Notes under the pieces: model-generated | Database searches by the model: none | The model's input: the letters and a program-made list of their open reading frames with translations, nothing else | Told to the model about the DNA's origin: nothing | DNA from: Pseudoips prasinana | Lineage: Eukaryota; Arthropoda; Insecta; Lepidoptera; Nolidae | Length of the DNA: 64,000 bases | Assembly (NCBI GenBank): GCA_951640165.1 | Contig: OX621249.1 | Span: forward strand, 26,021,201-26,085,200 | Reading direction: 5' to 3' | Translations under genes and position numbers: made by a program | In this document: positions 54,138-64,000 of the stretch, one piece after another | Layout: each line of letters opens with the position of its first letter | How positions within the stretch are numbered: position 1 is the first letter of the stretch

Positions 54138-56598
54138 TAACAGAATAAAAAGAAGAAGGATTCCCTTACAACAAACTTGTTAAGTAATGGAATCAGGCGT
54201 TACTTTTCGAAAATTCATCGAAACCCGCTACAATGTGCACATGCAAGAAGGAAAATATAATAATAATAATAATAATGTCCTCCTAGCCGAATTTCGACCA
54301 CGGCGGCCATTCTCAACAGAGATTAGCCATCTGCGCGGGACATATTATAGTGCTCAAGTGTGTGCGCAAACACAGGAGCACTTTCTATTCCATCACTCTC
54401 ATGATCCGATGGGACGCCTAGCGACACGACCGGAAAGAGGTCAGGTACAGCACCGACAGCTTTACGTGCTCTCCGAGTCACGGGGGTATAATACCGCCAA
54501 CTCCCAGACTTCGAGCTGATGCTGAGAAATTTTTCTTTTTACAGAAATGTCCCAAAATCACTTTTGGCCCGACCCGGGATTCGAACCCAGGACCTCGTTA
54601 TCTGCGGGTGTACACGCTACCGCTAGACCAACGAGGCAGTCTAAAGCAAATTACATGTAATTTGCTTTTTTATATTGTCCTTCTTGCATGTGCACATATT
54701 TGCGGGCGGGAGGGAGTTACAAATTGCATCCCGGCATGATTAAGCTGACAATTAGCAGAATTAACACTACATATTGATTTTGTATTTTGAACAAACTTGT
54801 AATTTTTTGCCGTCTTATACTCGATATTGAACTCAAAATCATTTGTTTTGTGGTACGGAAACTTTCGTGCGCCAATCCCACTCGCAATACTTACTCACTT
54901 AACCCAATTTTTATAACTTTGAACCGGTTTTATTATTTTTTATGACCACCTATTACAACAAAGTGTATAAATATATATAAGACTGTATTGAAATTATCGA
55001 AATCATCATATCTCAAATAAAGGAGTAATCGCGTAATATATAAACAAAACACATACAATTTAATTGACAACCCTCATATTATTAAAGTCGGTTTAAATTA
55101 TCTTTTGTTTAACAAATTTTTGAGCCGCCCACTAGGTCTCTGACATGGGTTAACGACTGTTATCTAATGCCTATGACCAGGACCTATAGCGAAAATCTAA
55201 TATCATTGGGAAGTTTGTTGTAGAATCTTATATGTATAAAGTATGTATAATTATTTTTAACCAAACTCTGACATTAGGGTAACAACTGCCCATACAATAA
55301 GTAAGATAGTAGGTATATATGATCTGTTGTAATAGTATATTAGTTTGGAGATCTAGATAATTATGGTTATATCACCGTAACTTCGATTTGAATGAAATGT
55401 ACATACTAAAAGTATTTCTCATGAAATAATCAAGATCCGTTCATAAATGATGGAGAAATCATGTAACATATACCTAAGCAAAAACACGAGGTATTCCTCG
55501 AAGCCCTCCTATTTTGAGGCGCTCCTAATGAGGCGCTCCTAATGAGGCACTTCTTTTTATTCCTCGGAGCGCACCTTTTAGTAGCGCTCCCGATAACAAT
55601 TAAAAATATTAACTTTTTATTCCTCGAAGCGCACTAATAAAAAATAGCAGCTATCCGCATTAAACTAAAGAAGATTCACGTAAATCGGTTCATAAATCTC
55701 AGCGTAAACGCTGTACGTACTTAAAAGGTACGCCTACATGCGCATCCCAAAACGAACTTAGCGCGTATTTAACGCTAGTCTGAAACTGCGTCCTTAATAC
55801 TTGTATTCACGCCACGAAACACTTGAACAGTATGAGCATAGCCAGACTGAAAACACATATTAAACGTATACTTATGGCTAGGGGTTATTACACCACTAAA
55901 GAGTACATCGATGACAAAGACGTCTGGCTCTCACTTCCTACCTGCACATTGCTCGCTGGAGATCTTGTAGCCATATAGACATGACTGATCTGCTGTGTTA
56001 CGTGAACTATCTGTAAATGATTGCTATCATATACTTAATTTAAAATTATTGACTCTGTCTCAAAATGAATAATGTTATTGTTTCGAAGTTTTTCTTTTGT
56101 ATACCTAAATATAATCTAAAATAATAAGCATTCAGACAGCCGATCGAGCATATATTGTGTTTGCCTACTAAATAATTACTCTAATTGGACCAAATCCCGT
56201 GTTCAGCATCCCGCTTGAGTATGTTTCGCCGGACCGTCTCAACTGGGTCGTGTTGAAACCGGTAGTAGATGAACCCACTGATTTTGTTTCGCTGGGTCTT
56301 CTCAGTTGGGGCGCATTGGATCCGGTGGTAGCATTAAAGCGCGACCGTCGTTATTAACACAAGGTCCGTCATAATAATAATACCTTTAATATAGACAGAA
56401 CCATTGACAATATGTAGTAAAAATATTAGACTTAAACTAGATAATTAAACATAATCTCTTGACAATAACTTGATACGAGCTAGCTAAATATCATTTCTGT
56501 AATAAAATAAATTTTATAAATGTTTTCATACAAGATGTACCTAAATATCTATGTTACTAGAAATAATATCTAATGTATACAACTATATTACTACAAAC

Positions 56599-56879
56599 GA
56601 GGCTTCCGGCGACTGGGACCGCAATTAACTAGGACCGCGGTCCCAGTCGCCGGACCCGTAAAAATTAAATATTTTTCTTCCAGCGACTGGGACCACTCAT
56701 AGATAACTTAAAAAAATCTATTATTCAAGCCCAAATCGGTACAGTCAAACGAAAAAAATTCTAAATCTTTTATATGAATATCATTGACTCGTTCTAGATA
56801 TGATTTTATCCTATGCGCTTAGTAATAGATTAAGCTAGCCCGTTTTTACATAATTCACACATGCAGGTAAACACACACA
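56599..56879. other. Unique 281-bp segment at the tandem-repeat junction
   Basis: Not found elsewhere in the window apart from its tandem copy (62745-63025). An 18-bp perfect inverted pair TCCGGCGACTGGGACCGC (56605-56622) and GCGGTCCCAGTCGCCGGA (56637-56654) lies at its left, with a third partial copy CCAGCGACTGGGACCA near 56683. The rest is AT-rich and ends in (AC)n. No coding. It may be the edge of another DNA element. Confidence 0.75.
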
Positions 56880-59800
56880 AACTCTGAGAGAGATAGCCGC
56901 CGAACTTTCTGTATCTCACGAGTCGATTCGTACCATTTTAACCAATCATTTGGGTATGAAACATGTTGCCGCTCGGCTAAGTCCCAAAAGATCTGAATTT
57001 TCTCCAAAAACTCAATCGCATGAAAGTCGCTGAGGACATGAAACGCATGAAACGCATTGTTACTGGTGACGAGACGTGGGTTTACGAGTTTGACATGCAA
57101 ACTAGTCAACAAGCTTCGGAGTGGCGCCTTCCAACTGAACCGAAACCGAAAAAACCACGCCAAAGTCGATGAAAAGTCAAAGTCATGTTGACTGTTTTCT
57201 TTGACCATCGGGGTGTTGTGCACTCTGAATTCTTACCGGAAGGTCGAACGGTAAATAAAGAATATTATTTGAGCGTTATGCGGCGTTTAAGAGAGCAAAT
57301 TCGACGAAAAAAGCCAGATTTGTGAACGAATTTTAGACCAAACACTCAACAAATACCATCCAGCAACCACCATATTCACCAGATATGGCTCCAGCTGACT
57401 TCTTTCTTTTTCCTAAACTCAAATTACCACTTCGTGGTACCCGTTTTCAATCGGTAGAAGACATAAAGGAGAATTCGCGGCGAGAACTGAACTCAATTCC
57501 GAAAGCAGCGTTTAAAAAATGTTTTGATTAATGGATTATTCGTTGGCGTAAGTGTATCGTTTCTGAAGGAGCATACTTTGAAGGGAATAATATAAATTTG
57601 GATGAATAACAAACATATTGTATATTATTGATCTTTTCCCGGTACTTTCTTGACAGAGTAGAATGTACAAAATAAAGGTAGTATATCCGTTATCTGGTTT
57701 CCATAGTACAAGCTCTGCTAAATTTTGAACCAGATGGCCGTATGTATAATGTCCCAAGTCATTATTATTACAGAAAAATTCCAATATAACATTTAGGACC
57801 GACCCGGGAGTTGAATGTCATTATCTGCGGTTGAACGCGCTACCGCTGGAAATACGGGGTAGTTTTACTATCAGGGTGATAAAGAAGTCCTTCACATTTA
57901 ACTATAAACACATGCACTAGAATTCTCAAAGAAATATAACAAACCCAGCTTTTATCTGGTCTGATAGGTGCACTTTGAACTTTTCTTTGCCTACATATTT
58001 TATTGACTTAATATGACTATATAAGATATTATTATAAGTAAGTAGGTAATACTTCTAGTATTGACGCTTTCTCGACCTTTTTTTGAGAAAGCAGAATCTT
58101 CTTAAGTGCAATGGGCAGGGCACATTACTCGTAGAACCGTTCGCCTCTGGGCCAGAAAGGATCTCGAGTGGGACTACGAATTCGAAGACGCAGCGTGAGC
58201 AGGCCCCTTACAAAATGGACCGATGATCTTGTAAGGGTCGCTGGAAGCCGCTGGATGCGAGTAGCGCAAGATCAGCAATTATGGATATCTTTGGGCAGGC
58301 CTTTGTCCAGCAATGGGCGTCTTTCGGCTGGTATGATGATGACGATGATGAGATGATGAGATGATGGTCGTATATCAATTTAGTTCTAAGAGGTTGGATT
58401 ATAGTCGGTTGTATGTATTTTGACTACCTCGTTGGTCTAGCGGTAGCGGGTTCAAATCCTGCATTGGGCCACAAATTAATTTGGAGATTTTTCTGTTAAA
58501 AAAATCTCTGTATTAGCTCGAAATTTGTAAGTTGGTCGTATTACGCCGTGCCTCGGAAAGTACGTAAAGCCGTCGGTCAAACCTGACCTCTTTCGGGTCG
58601 TGTCACTTCCCATCCAGTGGTAATGGGCGTCCCACAGGGGTCAATTCTTGGCCCATTTTTGTTTTTAATTTATAGAAATGACTTACCTTACTATGTAAGG
58701 GATAAGCATGAGATTGTGTTGTTTGCAGATGATACTTCCCTGACTTTCAAAATAAACCGAAAATTAAGCAATTTTGAGGATGTTAATGATGCAATCTCTA
58801 AAGTTGTTCATTAGTTTAATGCCAATAATCTTGTGCTTAATGATAAGAAAACTAAAGTCATAAAATTCACTACACCGAATGTGAAACAGGCGACAACCAA
58901 TGTACAACTTAATGGAGCTAGGTTGGACCCTGTTGAATCAACTGTGTTCTTGGGTATCACTATTGACTCAAAGCTACAATGGAGACCACAAATATGAAAA
59001 CTGTCCGGCAAATTAAGTTCTGCAGCATATGCAGTTAAAACTATTAGACGGCTTACTGATGTTGACACAGGTAGAATGTTTTATTTCAGTTATTTTCATA
59101 GTGTAATGTCCTATGGAATTCTTCTCTGGGGTAGCTCTGCTGACATTAACACCATATTTATATTGCAAAAGCCTAGTTGGTAGTGCTCCTGCCTACGAAG
59201 CTGGTGGTCCTGGGTTATAATCCCGGTAAGTGCAAATAGGTGTGTGATGAGCACGAATATTTGTTTGTGAGTCATGGATGTTTTCTATGTATATAAGTAT
59301 TTATCTATCTATATAAGTATGTATATCGGCGCCTGGTACCCATAGTACAAGCTTTGCTTAGTTTGGGGCTAGGATGATCTGTGTGACATTGTCCGCAGAT
59401 ATTATTTTTATAAAAAAAAAGTACACCAACAGCTTTTGTATATAATATTTCAAATAACGACTGGTTATGGTTTTATACAGTTGCCAATAGAATAATAGAA
59501 ATGATAACCTAAGCTAAAAACAAAGTGTAATAAAATTAAAGTGATAACAAACTACATAAATAAAAATATAACAAATAGTTATTAAACTTAACTAAACCAA
59601 ATTATCAAATAGAAATTAAACCAAATTATACTTATACTTAAAGCGTTAATTCGTTATTTTTATTTAATAAAAAATCACTTAATATCGGTAGGTTTTTAGG
59701 GTTACGTAAAGAAAGGGTGAAAACGCGAGTCTAATACTATGAGTTCACTATGCATCTGTCCTTCTATCTGTGAAGCTCTAACTCATGAACCGTGATAGCT

Positions 59801-62800
59801 AGATAGTTAAAATGTATGAATGTTGCTGTTATAAAATCAACAACGAAATCACACTAATATTATAAAGGCGAATGTTTGTGAGTGAGTGTGTACTTCTTCA
59901 CGCATAAACTACTGAACGGTTTTTGATGAAACTTTGTAGTAATATGATGAATATTTGAAGGGCCTGTTGCGTGGTTGGCAAATGCTTTCTTTTCACGCCG
60001 GAGGTCGTGGGTTCGATTCCCACCCAGGACAGATATTTGTGTGCATGAACATGTCAATCTCTTGGGTCTGGGTGGTTATCTATGTAAGTAGATATGTATT
60101 TACAAAAGAAAAGTAGTGTATGTAGTATATCAGTTATCTGGTTTCCATAGTATAAACTCTGCTTAGTTTGGTATCAGATGGCTGTGTGTGAATAATGTCC
60201 CAGGATATTATTATTATATCCGAATAACACATAGGCTATAATGTATATAGTTTAACGCGGATATAAACGCGGGGCACCGCTAGTAACAGAATAAAAAGAA
60301 GAAGGATTCCCTTACAACAAACTTGTTAAGTAATGGAATCAGGCGTTACTTTTCGAAAATTCATCGAAACCCGCTACAATGTGCACATGCAAGAAGGAAA
60401 ATATAATAATAATAATAATAATGTCCTCCTAGCCGAATTTCGACCACGGCGGCCATTCTCAACAGAGATTAGCCATCTGCGCGGGACATATTATAGTGCT
60501 CAAGTGTGTGCGCAAACACAGGAGCACTTTCTATTCCATCACTCTCATGATCCGATGGGACGCCTAGCGACACGACCGGAAAGAGGTCAGGTACAGCACC
60601 GACAGCTTTACGTGCTCTCCGAGTCACGGGGGTATAATACCGCCAACTCCCAGACTTCGAGCTGATGCTGAGAAATTTTTCTTTTTACAGAAATGTCCCA
60701 AAATCACTTTTGGCCCGACCCGGGATTCGAACCCAGGACCTCGTTATCTGCGGGTGTACACGCTACCGCTAGACCAACGAGGCAGTCTAAAGCAAATTAC
60801 ATGTAATTTGCTTTTTTATATTGTCCTTCTTGCATGTGCACATATTTGCGGGCGGGAGGGAGTTACAAATTGCATCCCGGCATGATTAAGCTGACAATTA
60901 GCAGAATTAACACTACATATTGATTTTGTATTTTGAACAAACTTGTAATTTTTTGCCGTCTTATACTCGATATTGAACTCAAAATCATTTGTTTTGTGGT
61001 ACGGAAACTTTCGTGCGCCAATCCCACTCGCAATACTTACTCACTTAACCCAATTTTTATAACTTTGAACCGGTTTTATTATTTTTTATGACCACCTATT
61101 ACAACAAAGTGTATAAATATATATAAGACTGTATTGAAATTATCGAAATCATCATATCTCAAATAAAGGAGTAATCGCGTAATATATAAACAAAACACAT
61201 ACAATTTAATTGACAACCCTCATATTATTAAAGTCGGTTTAAATTATCTTTTGTTTAACAAATTTTTGAGCCGCCCACTAGGTCTCTGACATGGGTTAAC
61301 GACTGTTATCTAATGCCTATGACCAGGACCTATAGCGAAAATCTAATATCATTGGGAAGTTTGTTGTAGAATCTTATATGTATAAAGTATGTATAATTAT
61401 TTTTAACCAAACTCTGACATTAGGGTAACAACTGCCCATACAATAAGTAAGATAGTAGGTATATATGATCTGTTGTAATAGTATATTAGTTTGGAGATCT
61501 AGATAATTATGGTTATATCACCGTAACTTCGATTTGAATGAAATGTACATACTAAAAGTATTTCTCATGAAATAATCAAGATCCGTTCATAAATGATGGA
61601 GAAATCATGTAACATATACCTAAGCAAAAACACGAGGTATTCCTCGAAGCCCTCCTATTTTGAGGCGCTCCTAATGAGGCGCTCCTAATGAGGCACTTCT
61701 TTTTATTCCTCGGAGCGCACCTTTTAGTAGCGCTCCCGATAACAATTAAAAATATTAACTTTTTATTCCTCGAAGCGCACTAATAAAAAATAGCAGCTAT
61801 CCGCATTAAACTAAAGAAGATTCACGTAAATCGGTTCATAAATCTCAGCGTAAACGCTGTACGTACTTAAAAGGTACGCCTACATGCGCATCCCAAAACG
61901 AACTTAGCGCGTATTTAACGCTAGTCTGAAACTGCGTCCTTAATACTTGTATTCACGCCACGAAACACTTGAACAGTATGAGCATAGCCAGACTGAAAAC
62001 ACATATTAAACGTATACTTATGGCTAGGGGTTATTACACCACTAAAGAGTACATCGATGACAAAGACGTCTGGCTCTCACTTCCTACCTGCACATTGCTC
62101 GCTGGAGATCTTGTAGCCATATAGACATGACTGATCTGCTGTGTTACGTGAACTATCTGTAAATGATTGCTATCATATACTTAATTTAAAATTATTGACT
62201 CTGTCTCAAAATGAATAATGTTATTGTTTCGAAGTTTTTCTTTTGTATACCTAAATATAATCTAAAATAATAAGCATTCAGACAGCCGATCGAGCATATA
62301 TTGTGTTTGCCTACTAAATAATTACTCTAATTGGACCAAATCCCGTGTTCAGCATCCCGCTTGAGTATGTTTCGCCGGACCGTCTCAACTGGGTCGTGTT
62401 GAAACCGGTAGTAGATGAACCCACTGATTTTGTTTCGCTGGGTCTTCTCAGTTGGGGCGCATTGGATCCGGTGGTAGCATTAAAGCGCGACCGTCGTTAT
62501 TAACACAAGGTCCGTCATAATAATAATACCTTTAATATAGACAGAACCATTGACAATATGTAGTAAAAATATTAGACTTAAACTAGATAATTAAACATAA
62601 TCTCTTGACAATAACTTGATACGAGCTAGCTAAATATCATTTCTGTAATAAAATAAATTTTATAAATGTTTTCATACAAGATGTACCTAAATATCTATGT
62701 TACTAGAAATAATATCTAATGTATACAACTATATTACTACAAACGAGGCTTCCGGCGACTGGGACCGCAATTAACTAGGACCGCGGTCCCAGTCGCCGGA

Positions 62801-63025
62801 CCCGTAAAAATTAAATATTTTTCTTCCAGCGACTGGGACCACTCATAGATAACTTAAAAAAATCTATTATTCAAGCCCAAATCGGTACAGTCAAACGAAA
62901 AAAATTCTAAATCTTTTATATGAATATCATTGACTCGTTCTAGATATGATTTTATCCTATGCGCTTAGTAATAGATTAAGCTAGCCCGTTTTTACATAAT
63001 TCACACATGCAGGTAAACACACACA
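56880..63025 (+). repeat. 6146-bp tandem repeat, copy 2
   Basis: Base-identical to copy 1 at all places compared. The contents are the same at +6146: RTE relic 58106-58361, LINE relic 58617-59171, SINE-2 59172-59416, Helitron 59849-60283, SINE-4 60404-60786. Confidence 0.95.
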
Positions 63026-64000
63026 AACTCTGAGAGAGATAGCCGCCGAACTTTCTGTATCTCACGAGTCGATTCGTACCATTTTAACCAATCATTTGGG
63101 TATGAAACATGTTGCCGCTCGGCTAAGTCCCAAAAGATCTGAATTTTCTCCAAAAACTCAATCGCATGAAAGTCGCTGAGGACATGAAACGCATGAAACG
63201 CATTGTTACTGGTGACGAGACGTGGGTTTACGAGTTTGACATGCAAACTAGTCAACAAGCTTCGGAGTGGCGCCTTCCAACTGAACCGAAACCGAAAAAA
63301 CCACGCCAAAGTCGATGAAAAGTCAAAGTCATGTTGACTGTTTTCTTTGACCATCGGGGTGTTGTGCACTCTGAATTCTTACCGGAAGGTCGAACGGTAA
63401 ATAAAGAATATTATTTGAGCGTTATGCGGCGTTTAAGAGAGCAAATTCGACGAAAAAAGCCAGATTTGTGAACGAATTTTAGACCAAACACTCAACAAAT
63501 ACCATCCAGCAACCACCATATTCACCAGATATGGCTCCAGCTGACTTCTTTCTTTTTCCTAAACTCAAATTACCACTTCGTGGTACCCGTTTTCAATCGG
63601 TAGAAGACATAAAGGAGAATTCGCGGCGAGAACTGAACTCAATTCCGAAAGCAGCGTTTAAAAAATGTTTTGATTAATGGATTATTCGTTGGCGTAAGTG
63701 TATCGTTTCTGAAGGAGCATACTTTGAAGGGAATAATATAAATTTGGATGAATAACAAACATATTGTATATTATTGATCTTTTCCCGGTACTTTCTTGAC
63801 AGAGTAGAATGTACAAAATAAAGGTAGTATATCCGTTATCTGGTTTCCATAGTACAAGCTCTGCTAAATTTTGAACCAGATGGCCGTATGTATAATGTCC
63901 CAAGTCATTATTATTACAGAAAAATTCCAATATAACATTTAGGACCGACCCGGGAGTTGAATGTCATTATCTGCGGTTGAACGCGCTACCGCTGGAAATA
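63026..64000 (+). repeat. 6146-bp tandem repeat, copy 3 (cut by window)
   Basis: The first 975 bp of another copy: mariner 3' part, SINE-1 tail and SINE-4 head. The array continues beyond the window. Confidence 0.95.

Larger units (their letters stand above)
49276..56598. repeat. Segmental duplication unit 3 (broken copy)
   Basis: It follows unit 1 from its left junction to the equivalent of 11735, with a deletion in the LINE/SINE region, and stops abruptly at 56598 where unrelated sequence begins. Its mariner lacks the nested DNA element of units 1 and 2 and carries different damage, so it split off before that insertion. Confidence 0.85.
50734..56879 (+). repeat. 6146-bp tandem repeat, copy 1
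   Basis: Begins inside the mariner transposase (ACTCTGAGAGAGATAGCCGC at 50735) and ends in the 281-bp unique segment. Every landmark recurs at +6146 and +12292. It holds the mariner 3' half, RTE relic (51960-52215), SINE-4 fragment, LINE relic (52471-53025), SINE-2 (53026-53270), Helitron (53703-54137), SINE-4 (54258-54640) and the unit 1-like stretch to 56598. Confidence 0.95.

Overview
The window is animal nuclear DNA and almost certainly lepidopteran (butterfly or moth). It is AT-rich and intron-containing. It is packed with repeats typical of Lepidoptera: several tRNA-headed SINE families with a box-B-like GGTTCGATTCC core, Helitrons that start TCACACTAATATTATAAAGG and end in a GC hairpin plus CTAGT, an RTE-clade LINE whose C-terminus carries GRPPTRWTDDLV, and a mariner. 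I see no bacterial gene, rRNA, genuine tRNA or CRISPR array. SINE family labels 1 to 5 are mine.

Layout. The window is a tandem segmental duplication. Unit 1 (1-26292) and unit 2 (26293-49275) are co-linear and nearly alike. Unit 3 (49276-56598) starts the same way but is broken and followed by a different structure: a 6146-bp block (50734-56879) repeated head to tail at 56880-63025 and again from 63026 to the window edge. The copies look base-identical wherever I compared them. Each unit begins with a SINE/mariner cluster, continues through LINE relics, Helitrons and fold-back elements, and in units 1 and 2 holds two sub-copies of a gene-bearing segment.

Host genes. The only convincing host genes are four copies of one small two-exon gene on the minus strand (15601-14379, 23315-21650, 40145-38660, 48513-46836). 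Exon 1 encodes a 19-residue signal peptide and ends at a GTAAGT donor in phase 1. Exon 2 starts after a TTTACAG acceptor in the matching phase and encodes a proline-rich, three-cysteine peptide of about 60 residues. Each copy has a TATA box and, about 100 bp further upstream, a GATA-type site 5 bp from a kappaB-like GGAATTTCC. That pairing suggests an immune-inducible secreted peptide, but I do not recognise the family.

Mobile elements. The insertions date the duplications. A mariner sits inside a SINE in all three units. A 24-bp-TIR DNA element sits inside the mariner in units 1 and 2 only. A 3.2-kb RTE retrotransposon sits inside that element in unit 1 only. Helitrons, SINEs and a poly(A) retroposon are present in unit 2 with exact empty sites in unit 1. 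Unit 1 alone carries a 2.3-kb terminal-inverted-repeat element with a truncated retroviral-type integrase, resembling the Ginger class of DNA transposons. No complete, uninterrupted transposase or reverse transcriptase remains in the window. The RTE is closest, with one in-frame stop.
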